Shown: positions 51,981-59,806 of the stretch, one piece after another
How positions within the stretch are numbered: the stretch's first letter is position 1
Layout: the number at the start of each line of letters is the position of its first letter
Source: JACCWP01 sp963801045
Lineage (GTDB): Bacteria; Actinomycetota; Actinomycetes; Propionibacteriales; Nocardioidaceae
Assembly (NCBI GenBank): GCA_963801045.1
Contig: CAWDDC010000001.1
Coordinates: 248,001-312,000 of the forward strand
Length of the DNA stretch: 64,000 nucleotides
Direction of reading: 5' to 3'
The notes under the pieces: model-generated
The model's input: only the letters and a program-made list of their open reading frames with translations
Databases searched by the model: none
What the model was told of the DNA's origin: nothing
Program-made: the position numbers and the translations under genes

Positions 51981-51982
51981 AA
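51961..51982. repeat. Perfect 22-bp palindrome across the MMPL stop codon
   Basis: The half TTTCACTGGGT at 51961-51971 is followed directly by its exact reverse complement at 51972-51982, with no spacer. The palindrome codes the last MMPL residues SLGTQ and the TGA stop, and reads as TCA/TGA on both strands. Together with the hairpin that follows it is probably part of a terminator, but a protein-binding site is also possible. Confidence 0.8.
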
Positions 51983-51983
51983 G

Positions 51984-52021
51984 GCGCGCGAACCCAGAGT
52001 TGTTTCTCTGGGTTCGCGCGC
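51984..52021. terminator. Strong hairpin, 16-bp perfect stem, 6-base loop
   Basis: Left arm 51984-51999 (GCGCGCGAACCCAGAG), loop TTGTTT, right arm 52006-52021 (CTCTGGGTTCGCGCGC). It begins four bases after the MMPL stop and lies upstream of the next promoter, so a terminator for the MMPL transcript is the simplest reading, though no T-run follows. A third copy of CTCTGGGTTCG stands at 52026-52036 in the orientation of the right arm. Confidence 0.7.
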
Positions 52022-52053
52022 TCGACTCTGGGTTCGTGGAGCCGCCGGCGCTC

Positions 52054-52059
52054 TAGCGT
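52054..52059 (+). promoter_or_regulatory. -10 element of a probable leaderless promoter
   Basis: TAGCGT (TANNNT) ends six bases before the GTG start at 52066 of the GPP34 gene, with no Shine-Dalgarno sequence between. This spacing is that of actinobacterial leaderless transcripts. Confidence 0.5.
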
Positions 52060-52065
52060 GGGCTC

Positions 52066-52815
52066 GTGCTCATCGCTGAGGAGCTGTTCCTGCTGCTGGT
52101 GAACGACGTCACCGGCAGGCCGAACCCGGACGAGCACCCGCTTGACACCGCGCTGGCCGGCGCCGTTGTCATCGAGCTCGCCCAACGGAGCCGCCTCGAC
52201 ATCGCCGCCACCCACGGGGATACCGGGCCGGCTGTCGTCGTCGTACGGGACCCGTCGCCGACGGGCAACGCCCTGCTGGACAGCGCACTGCGCCGGTCTC
52301 CCGGCCGCAAGCCCCTACCGTGCGTCCACGTGCTGCAGCGGCTGACCGAACAGATGCACCGCGCGGTCATGGTGCAGCTCCGGGACCGCGGGATCGTCCG
52401 GGAAGAGGTACGGCGCGCGCTGGGCATGCCCGTCTCGACGGGGTTCCTGACGGTCGACCCCGCTCCCGAGGCCGCCGTCCGCGAGCGGCTGTGCGACGCC
52501 CTGCTCCGCGAGCGGATCCCGCAGGCCCGGGAGGTGGCGCTGATCGCCCTGCTGGACGCCATCGACGAGGTGGCTCCGGTCGTGCCGATAGGCACCGACA
52601 TCTCGATCGCCGAGCTGGGCCTCCGCTCGGCGCGGATCACGGCCGCGGATCGGCTCGTGCACCTGATCAGCCAGACGGTGGAGCTGCTGCTGCGTGACGA
52701 CGACGAGGAGGACGAAGACGAGGGGCCGATCCTGCCCACGCCGTTTCGTTCCGATCCCCCACGCCACCGTGGGGTGACGCCGGCAGAAGGCGCCCAGGAT
52801 CTGACCGCTCTTTGA
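52066..52815 (+). CDS. GPP34 (GOLPH3/Vps74-like) family protein
   Basis: 249 residues, intact, GTG start. LIAEELFLLLVNDVTGRP at the N-terminus, LAGAVVIELAQRSRLDIA, LLRERIPQAREVALIALLDA and a helical C-terminal part match the GPP34 fold, which in eukaryotes binds phosphoinositides and sorts Golgi glycosyltransferases. Many actinobacteria hold members of unknown role. The tail is acidic (DDDEEDEDEG) and Pro-rich, probably disordered. No signal peptide or membrane helix. Confidence 0.88.
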   Translation: MLIAEELFLLLVNDVTGRPNPDEHPLDTALAGAVVIELAQRSRLDIAATHGDTGPAVVVVRDPSPTGNALLDSALRRSPGRKPLPCVHVLQRLTEQMHRAVMVQLRDRGIVREEVRRALGMPVSTGFLTVDPAPEAAVRERLCDALLRERIPQAREVALIALLDAIDEVAPVVPIGTDISIAELGLRSARITAADRLVHLISQTVELLLRDDDEEDEDEGPILPTPFRSDPPRHRGVTPAEGAQDLTAL

Positions 52816-52878
52816 CCGTAACGTGACTCCCGAGGCCGACACCTCCGGCCGACCCCCGACCCAGGAAGGCAGCACCTG

Positions 52879-53265
52879 ATGGACTGGAAGCTCGAGCTCG
52901 TGGTCATCCCCGTCTCCGACATCGACCGCGCCAAGGCGTTCTACGTGGACCAGGTCGGCTTCGTCGCCGACCACGACCGGCGGGTCAGCGACGAGATCCG
53001 GTTCGTGCAGCTCACTCCGCCAGGCTCGGCCTGCTCGATCGCGATCGGTCAGGGCATCGTCGAGGGCGAGCCCGGCTCGGTGAAGGGTCTGCAGATGGTC
53101 GTCGCCGACGCCGAGGAGGCGCACGCCCACCTGAAGTCGCGCGGGGTCGAGGTCAGCGACGTGATCCCGATGGACTGGGGCACGTTCGTGTTCTTCGCCG
53201 ACCCGGACGGCAACGCGTGGTCGGTCCAGCAGCTGCCGGACTGGTCCCAAGGCGCCAACGGCTAG
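52879..53265 (+). CDS. VOC-family (glyoxalase-like) protein
   Basis: 128 residues, intact. MDWKLELVVIPVSDIDRAKA with FYVDQVGFVADHD, then LQMVVADAEEAHAHLKSRGV, and FFADPDGNAWSVQQLP at the end: two VOC half-barrels. AAGG lies 9-12 bases before the ATG. The stop TAG (53263-53265) overlaps the convergent Rieske gene stop: one CTAG serves both. Substrate unknown. Confidence 0.9.
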   Translation: MDWKLELVVIPVSDIDRAKAFYVDQVGFVADHDRRVSDEIRFVQLTPPGSACSIAIGQGIVEGEPGSVKGLQMVVADAEEAHAHLKSRGVEVSDVIPMDWGTFVFFADPDGNAWSVQQLPDWSQGANG

Positions 53266-53633
53266 GTGTGCAGCACGACCGTGCCATCCCGCACGGTCAC
53301 CTGGTAGGTCTTCACCCCGACCCGGTCGGGCTCCAGCAGCGACCGGCCGGTGTCGAGGTCGAACTCCCACCCGTGCCAGGGGCACCGCAGCACCCGGTCG
53401 TGCCGCCCGTAGACGTACTCGTGCGGAGCCGACTCAACCAGGGTGCCGCCGACGATGCCCTGACTGACGGGGGCGCCGCGGTGCGGGCAGCGGTCGCGTA
53501 CGGCGAAGAAGTCGTCCCCCACGCTGAGCACCCCGATCCGGCGGCCGTCGACCTCGACCACGCGGCAGCCTTCGGCGCGCAGCTCGTCGACGGTGCCGAC
53601 CTGATGCTCCACGCGTGACAGTCTGTCAGCCAT
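53262..53633 (-). CDS. Rieske [2Fe-2S] ferredoxin-like protein
   Basis: 123 residues, intact from MADRLSRVEHQVGTV. The cluster ligands are seen as RCPHRGAPV near residue 52 and LRCPWHGWEFD near residue 85 (CxH...CxxH). It resembles the small Rieske proteins that feed oxygenases. It is divergent from the amidohydrolase gene, 58 bases away. A GTG at 53615 (VEHQVGTVDEL) is a possible shorter start. Confidence 0.9.
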   Translation of the reverse strand: MADRLSRVEHQVGTVDELRAEGCRVVEVDGRRIGVLSVGDDFFAVRDRCPHRGAPVSQGIVGGTLVESAPHEYVYGRHDRVLRCPWHGWEFDLDTGRSLLEPDRVGVKTYQVTVRDGTVVLHT

Positions 53634-53691
53634 TCGGCGTCGGCGGCGCAATGTTGCTGCAGTACGCTCCACCGCGGCGCTTGGAGGCACC

Positions 53692-54807
53692 GTGCAGCAC
53701 GAGTCCGGCTACACCCTGGTCGACTGCGACGTCCACCCCGTGCTGCGCGGCGGGTTGGCCGACCTCGCGCCGTACCTCTCCTCCGCGGCCCGGCACCGCA
53801 TCGGTCTCGACGACCCCCGCTCGCCGTCGTCGGGGATCGGGCGCGAGCAGGTCTCGATCCCGCGCAACCAGATGTACGTCAACCCGGCCGGCGTGCTCCG
53901 CAAGGACGCCTACGGGCCGGACGGCGCCGCACCGGGCTCCGACCCGGCGTACGTCGCCAAGCACCTGCTGGACACCCACCAGGTGTCCCGCGCCGTCCTC
54001 ATCGGCGGCGACGTGCTCGGCCTCGGCGCGATGCCCGACCCCGACCTCGCAGCGGGGATCGCGTCGGCCTACAACGACTGGCTGGCCGAGCACTGGCTCG
54101 CGGCCGACGAGCGCTACCGCGCCGCGCTGATCGCCGCGCCGCAGGATCCCGCGCAGGCAGCCGCCGAGATCCGCAGGAGCGGTCAACACAAGGGATTCGT
54201 CTCGGTCCTGCTGCCCCTGACGAACATCTTGATGGGGATGCGGCACTACTACCCCGTCTACGAGGCGGCCGCCGAGCTCGGCCTCCCGGTGACCGTGCAC
54301 CCCAACTCCGGCGAGGGCATCTTCACCACCTCACCGCGCCTGGCCGGGGCCGCGCCGACGTACTACGTGGAGTGGCACACCGGCCTCAGCCAGGTGTTCC
54401 AGGCCAACCTCATCAGCCTCGTCTGCCACGGCGTCTTCGAGCGCTTCCCCGACCTCAAGCTGGTCATCACCGAGGGCGGGTTCGCCTGGCTGCCGGACGT
54501 GCTGTGGCGGCTGGACAAGAACGTGCGCGGGCTGCGCGACGAGGTCCCGTGGCTGCGGCGGCTGCCCAGCGAGTACGTCTTCGACCACGTGCGCTTCACC
54601 AGCCAGCCGTTCATCGAGCCGCGCCGGCGCGAGCACCTGCAGGTGTTGTGCGACATCGTCCAGGCCGACCGGACGCTGATGTTCAGCTCCGACTACCCGC
54701 ACTGGGACTTCGACGACCCGATGAACGCGCTGCGGGCGCTGCCCGCCGAGATGCGGGAGCGCGTGGCCGTGGGCAACGCGGTGGACACCTTCGGCTCCCG
54801 GCTCTGA
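53692..54807 (+). CDS. Amidohydrolase-2 (ACMSD-like) family metal-dependent hydrolase/decarboxylase
   Basis: 371 residues, intact, GTG start with GGAGG five bases before. TIM-barrel family marks: DCDVHPVLRGGLADL at the start (metal D-x-H), GFVSVLLPLTNILMG, GLPVTVHPNSGEG (metal His), and FSSDYPHWDFDDP (catalytic Asp) near the C-terminus. Members hydrolyse or decarboxylate aromatic or cyclic acids. Divergent Rieske protein and nearby VOC protein suit an aromatic breakdown role (inference). Confidence 0.88.
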   Translation: MQHESGYTLVDCDVHPVLRGGLADLAPYLSSAARHRIGLDDPRSPSSGIGREQVSIPRNQMYVNPAGVLRKDAYGPDGAAPGSDPAYVAKHLLDTHQVSRAVLIGGDVLGLGAMPDPDLAAGIASAYNDWLAEHWLAADERYRAALIAAPQDPAQAAAEIRRSGQHKGFVSVLLPLTNILMGMRHYYPVYEAAAELGLPVTVHPNSGEGIFTTSPRLAGAAPTYYVEWHTGLSQVFQANLISLVCHGVFERFPDLKLVITEGGFAWLPDVLWRLDKNVRGLRDEVPWLRRLPSEYVFDHVRFTSQPFIEPRRREHLQVLCDIVQADRTLMFSSDYPHWDFDDPMNALRALPAEMRERVAVGNAVDTFGSRL

Positions 54808-54814
54808 GAGCCAG

Positions 54815-56180
54815 TCAGCAGGGTGCGTGCCCCTCGCCCGAGTGCGGCGCCACCCCGTCGATCAGCAGTTCCCCGCCCGAGTCGACGAACGAGTAGTCGA
54901 GCGACCAGGCCGTGCATCCCTCGCCGTCAGGGCCGAAGCCGAGGAGCCTGCACGCTGACGAACGTCACCCAGGCCTCGGCGCTGGCGGTGCTGCCCGCCA
55001 CGTCCTGGATGACCACGCTGAAGTCGAAGCTCGTCGCCAGCGTCCGGGCCATCGTGTCGGCGTCGAAGCCACCACGGTAGGCGGGGCTGAACTGCTCGAC
55101 CACGGTGACGTAGTCGCCGCTGTTGATCGCGTTGTAGTACGTCTCCAGCGTCGCCTGCACGGAGAGCGAGGTGGCATCCGGCGGCGGTACCAGCCGCGGG
55201 TCCACGATCAGCTCGATCGGCGCCTGCGTCTCGACGCATTCCGGCGCAGCGGGTACCTCCATGCTGGCGGGTGCGGCCAGCACGGGCTCCGCGACCGAGG
55301 CCTGGATCGCGTAGCCGATGCCTTGGGAGTCCAACCGGCCGGCGTCCACGACGCCCACGACCTCGCCCGCCTCGGTGACGAGCGGACCACCGGAGTTGCC
55401 GGGGTTGATCGCGGTGTCGGTCTGCAGCAGTCCCGCTCGCGACTGGCCCTCGATCCTGATGGTGCGGTCGAGCCCCGAGACCACGCCGAGCGTGAGCGTC
55501 TTGGGCTCGTCGAACGGGAACCCGATGGCGGCGACCGTGGTCCCGGGTGACGGGTCGTCCTCGGCGAAGGAGAAGACGTGTCCGGGCACCGGACTGCTGA
55601 GCCGCAGCAGCGCGAGGTCGGTCACCGGGTCGATGCCGATCACCCGGGCGGGCTCCGGCCCGGTCGGCACGTCCACGGCCACCGCGCTCGCTCCCTCGAC
55701 CACGTGCGCCGCCGTGGCGACCGTGCGTTCATCGAGCAGGAACCCGGTCCCCATGCCGTCGCCCTCGCAGTTGGTCGCCAGGATCCGGAGCACCCCCGAC
55801 TCGACGTCCTCGTACGTGCCGGCGAAGTCCGCGGGTAAATCGGTCGGCTCGGTCGTCTCCGGCGCCGGGCCGGCCTGCGACGGGTCCGGCTCGGGCGTCG
55901 CCAGGTGCTCGCCGGGGTCCGCGGTCGGCGCCGAACCGTCGTCTTGCTGGGCCAGCAGCGTCGCACCGGTCGCCGTCCCGGCGATGACGAGCACCAGCAC
56001 CACGACGAGCGCGATCCACACCCCTGCGCCCCACCCGCCGCGCGACGGCGGCGGGAACGACGGCTCGGGCTGGCCCCACGGCTGCCGCGGCGGCTCGGTC
56101 GCATCCTGCATCGCCTGTCCGCAACGCGGACACTGCGCCACGGGCGTCGCCCATCGCGCCCTGCAACGCGGGCACTCCAC
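54815..56180 (-). CDS. Membrane-anchored trypsin-like (S1C) protease with zinc ribbon, one extra base
   Basis: About 454 residues. Start at the GTG at 56178-56180 (VECPRCRARW), kept because the double CxxC zinc ribbon CPRCRARWATPVAQCPRCGQ is in frame. One membrane helix near residues 55-80 (WIALVVVLVLVIAGTATGA), a Pro/Thr/Glu-rich linker, then a DegP-type protease: His in ATAAHVVEGA, Asp in DPVTDLALLRL, Ser in NPGNSGGPLV. The last 110 residues look like an NTF2-type domain (LSVQATLETYYNAINSGDYV). An extra G near 54952 hides the true end LLGFGPDGEGCTAW through GEGHAPC at the TGA 54815-54817. Confidence 0.88.
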
Positions 56181-56366
56181 CTCGGGCCCCCCGAGACACG
56201 CATCGAGTCGTGGTCCCGGCAAGGCTCGCACGCTGGACGGGACGTTGTACGCGGAAACGGACTGTTCACCCGCCAGTCGTCGACTCGGTGGAACGCCGAC
56301 GGAGATACTCCCTTTTGCTCCTTTCCGGACATATCGTGCCGGCGTGACCAGAACGGGGGATCCATC

Positions 56367-59300
56367 GTGACCGCACACCACCAGCCCCGGCGCCTGCTGC
56401 TCGCTGCCGGACTCGCTGCCCTGCTCGCCACTGCCGCCTTACCTGGGCGTGCCGTCGGCGGGACACCCGACGAGCCACCCGAGGCAGTCGCAGCCGATGC
56501 CGCCGACGCGTTCGTCGTCGATCGTGACCGAGAGCGGGTCGCCCCCGGCCTCGTGCACACCTCGCTGGACACGTACGACCCACTCGGCTGGGTGCGCGCG
56601 GACGTGCTCACCGCCGACCTGCGCGAGTCCGGGTTGGACCTGCAGTACCTGTCGTCCGGGGCAGTGTCCGAACCGACGCCGCTGAGCCAGCAGGTCGACC
56701 GCGCGGGCGCCGTGGCCGGCGTCAACGCCGACTTCTTCGACATCAACGACACCGGCGCGCCGCTCGGTGTGGGGATCGACCGCGATGCCGGCGTCGTGCA
56801 CGGGCCGGCCACGGGCCAGAACGCCACCGTCTCTGTCGATGCCGACGGTGCTGCGTGGATCGGATCGACGTTCCTCGAGGCATCGGTGACCCTGCCGTCG
56901 GGCGCCGTCGTGCCGGTGGCGAACCTCAACTCGCCGGCGATCGCCGCCGACGGCATCGGTGTGTACACGCCGCTGTGGGGCAGCGACGACCGGGCCGACG
57001 TGATCGATGGTGACGTGCCGGTCCGCGAGGTGACGGTGCGGGACGACGTCGTCACGTCGGCCGACGACGCGCCGGGCAGCGGCCCGATACCCGCTGGGGC
57101 GATCATCGTCCTGGGCGTCGGGGCGGGCGCCGACCAGCTGGCCGAGGTGGCCGTCGGTGACGAGGTGGCAGTCGACCTCGACGTGCGCACCGAACCGCTC
57201 GACCCAGCCGACACGGACCGTCGCCCGGTCGTGACCGCCGGCGGCAACACGGTCCTGCTGGACGACGGTGAGCCGGTGCCCAACGACGACCCGACGCTCG
57301 CGCCGCGCACCGCGATCGGGATCGACGACGACACCGACCAGCTGGTGATGCTGACCGTCGACGGCAGGCAGGCCGACAGCCGGGGACTGTCCATGAGCGA
57401 GCTGGCTCAGATGCTCGTCGACATGGGCGTCGAGGACGCGCTGAACCTCGACGGCGGCGGGTCGTCGACGATGCTCGCCCGCGAGGCGGGCGAGCAACCG
57501 GCAGTGGTGAACCAGCCGTCCGACGGCGCGGAGCGCGACGTGCCCGACGGGCTGGGCTGGACCGTCGCACCGGGCGGTGGACGCCTCACCGGTCTCGCGG
57601 TCGAGCCGCGGACCGATGCCGACGAGAGCCGTGAGGTCCTCGCGGGCCTGACCCGTACCGTCATCGCCCGCGGGCACGACGAGACACTCGCGCCGGTTGC
57701 CACCCACCCGCGGTGGCGCGCCACCGGCGCGGCCGAGGTGGGCGCCGCCCGGGGAGCGGCTGCGGTGGTCACCGGCATCCGGCCCGGCCCCGCCCACGTC
57801 GAGGCGCGCGATGGTCGAGCGAGCGGCCGGCTCGCGCTGCACGTGCTCGGCCGGCCGGTGCGGATCGGCACCGACGTCGACCGGGTCTCACTGCCCGACG
57901 TCGACGCCACCGGCGCCTTCCGCGTGCTCGGCTACGACCACGACGGCTTCTCGACCGGCGTGGAGCCACGCGACGTACGGCTTCGCTACGACCACTCGGT
58001 GGTCGCTCTCGAGGAGGACACTGACGGATTCGTGGTGACACCCAAGGTGGCCGACGGTTCGACCGTCGTACGCGTCGGTGTCGGCCGCCTTGTCACCCGA
58101 CTCGGGGTCACCGTGGGTCTGAAGCAGCAGGCGGTGGCAGACCTCGACGCCATCGACGGCTGGTCGAGCAGCACCGCCCCCTCGGTCGTCACCGCCGACA
58201 TCGAGTCCGCCGACGGCCACGACGGCACTCCCGGCATCGCCCTGAACTACTCGCTGACGGGCAGCACCGCTACCCGTGCGGCCTATCTCGATGCGCCCGC
58301 CGACCTCACGCTGCCGGGCAACCCGCAACGGCTGACCGCCTGGGTCAACGGTGACGGTCAGGGAGGCTGGGTCCGTGCGGTGGTGGTCGACGGCGCCGGG
58401 GTGTCCACCAACCTGACGCTGGCCGAGCCCGAGGAGTGGACCGGCTGGCGCGAGCTGAGCGCGGAGATCCCACCGGGGCTGACCAGGCCGTTGACGCTGC
58501 GGCGGATGTACGTGGTGGAGACCGTCCCCGCGCGTCAGTACGACGGCCGGCTGGTCTTCGACGACGTGGCCGTGCAGTCGGCGCCGGACGTGGACGTGCC
58601 GGAACCCGAGGTGGTGCCGGACTCGTCCGTGGTCACGGATGGCCGCCTCGGCAAGGGCCGGTGGCGCTTCGCGGTGATGAGTGATGCCCAGTTCGTCGGC
58701 TCCGACCCCGACTCCGACCTGGTGGCGCAGGCGCGTCGCACGTTGCGGGAGATCGTCGCCGCCGACCCGGACTTCGTGGTCGTCCTCGGTGACTTCGTCG
58801 ACACCGGCTTCGACGGCGACCTCGACCTCGCGCAGCGGGTGCTCGACGAGGAGCTCGGCGTCGGCGAGGACCAGGTGCTCCCCTACTACTACGTGCCGGG
58901 CAACCACGAGGCGTACGGCGTGGGTGACCTGTCGGCCTGGGAGGAGCGGTTCGGCGAGGCCGTACGCACCTTCGAACACCGGCACACCCGCCTGGTCATG
59001 CTGGACTCCTCGCTCGGATCGTTCCGGCTGTCGGACTTCGGACAGTGGCTCGTCCTGCGGCAGGCGCTGGACGATGCCGCCACGGATCCACAGGTGCGAT
59101 CGGTGATCGTCATGGCCCACCACCCGGCCGAGGACCCCGCGGACGTGGACAACTCCGAGCTGGCCGACCCCAAGGAGTCGGCGCTGCTGCGCGAGTGGCT
59201 CGCACGCTTCCGGGCCGAGACCGGCAAGGGTGCCGCCTACCTGTCGGCCCACGCAGGCGCCTTCTCCGCGGATCGCGTCGACGGCGTGCCGTACCTGGTC

Positions 59301-59717
59301 AACGGCAACTCGGGGAAGGCGCCGGCGGCCGCGCCGGACGAGGGCGGATTCACCGGCTGGTCCATGGTCGGGGTGTCCGACCGGACCCGGCGGCCGACGT
59401 GGATGCGGGTCGAGCTGCGCCCGCACGTCGATGAGCTGGTGGTGGAGGGACCGGCCCGACTCGCCGTCGGCCACCGGGCCGACGTGGCGGCCACCGTCGT
59501 GCAGGGCGATCGCGAGGTGCCCGTGGCCTACCCGGTGACCGCCGACTGGTCCGCGTCGCCACGCGTGCGGCTACCCGGCGAGCAGCCGCGGCCGGACGAC
59601 GTGGCGCGCTTCGACCCCGCGACCGGTCGGCTGGTCGCGCTGCGCCCGGGCCGGGCCCGGCTGGAGGTCACCGTCAACGAGACGACGCGGTCGCTGCGGG
59701 TGCGGCTGGTGCGGTGA
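56367..59717 (+). CDS. Secreted phosphodiester glycosidase (NAGPA)-metallophosphoesterase multidomain protein
   Basis: 1116 residues, intact, GTG start with GGGGGA upstream. A signal peptide (PRRLLLAAGLAALLATAALP) leads to the phosphodiester glycosidase domain (about residues 110-420) with AGVNADFFDINDTGAPLGVG and VEDALNLDGGGSSTMLARE, the NAGPA motifs. Ig-like/BIG2 repeats follow (ARGHDETLAPVATHPRWRATGAAEV region), then a carbohydrate-binding-like module (STAPSVVTADIESADGHDG). A metallophosphoesterase fills about 770-1010: AVMSDAQFVG, VLGDFVDTGFDGD, PGNHEAYGVGD, MAHHPAEDPAD. Thus one exported protein carries two phosphoester-cutting domains, probably aimed at a phosphate-linked glycopolymer or its parts (inference). 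Confidence 0.9.
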   Translation: MTAHHQPRRLLLAAGLAALLATAALPGRAVGGTPDEPPEAVAADAADAFVVDRDRERVAPGLVHTSLDTYDPLGWVRADVLTADLRESGLDLQYLSSGAVSEPTPLSQQVDRAGAVAGVNADFFDINDTGAPLGVGIDRDAGVVHGPATGQNATVSVDADGAAWIGSTFLEASVTLPSGAVVPVANLNSPAIAADGIGVYTPLWGSDDRADVIDGDVPVREVTVRDDVVTSADDAPGSGPIPAGAIIVLGVGAGADQLAEVAVGDEVAVDLDVRTEPLDPADTDRRPVVTAGGNTVLLDDGEPVPNDDPTLAPRTAIGIDDDTDQLVMLTVDGRQADSRGLSMSELAQMLVDMGVEDALNLDGGGSSTMLAREAGEQPAVVNQPSDGAERDVPDGLGWTVAPGGGRLTGLAVEPRTDADESREVLAGLTRTVIARGHDETLAPVATHPRWRATGAAEVGAARGAAAVVTGIRPGPAHVEARDGRASGRLALHVLGRPVRIGTDVDRVSLPDVDATGAFRVLGYDHDGFSTGVEPRDVRLRYDHSVVALEEDTDGFVVTPKVADGSTVVRVGVGRLVTRLGVTVGLKQQAVADLDAIDGWSSSTAPSVVTADIESADGHDGTPGIALNYSLTGSTATRAAYLDAPADLTLPGNPQRLTAWVNGDGQGGWVRAVVVDGAGVSTNLTLAEPEEWTGWRELSAEIPPGLTRPLTLRRMYVVETVPARQYDGRLVFDDVAVQSAPDVDVPEPEVVPDSSVVTDGRLGKGRWRFAVMSDAQFVGSDPDSDLVAQARRTLREIVAADPDFVVVLGDFVDTGFDGDLDLAQRVLDEELGVGEDQVLPYYYVPGNHEAYGVGDLSAWEERFGEAVRTFEHRHTRLVMLDSSLGSFRLSDFGQWLVLRQALDDAATDPQVRSVIVMAHHPAEDPADVDNSELADPKESALLREWLARFRAETGKGAAYLSAHAGAFSADRVDGVPYLVNGNSGKAPAAAPDEGGFTGWSMVGVSDRTRRPTWMRVELRPHVDELVVEGPARLAVGHRADVAATVVQGDREVPVAYPVTADWSASPRVRLPGEQPRPDDVARFDPATGRLVALRPGRARLEVTVNETTRSLRVRLVR

Positions 59718-59806
59718 GCCACGGGTGGCGGTGACCCGCTGCGCCGCGATGGTGACGTCTGCCAGCCGAGCCGTGGGCGTTTGCCCGAGGAATGGGCCGT
59801 GGACCG

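Noticed and set aside
53262..53265. CTAG shared by two convergent stop codons as a special signal.
   Set aside because: A four-base overlap of TAG stops is expected now and then in dense genomes; no further symmetry around it.
59718..59806. GGGC-GTTT-GCCC near 59776 as a terminator between convergent genes.
   Set aside because: Only a 4-bp stem, no T-run on either side; too weak to annotate.
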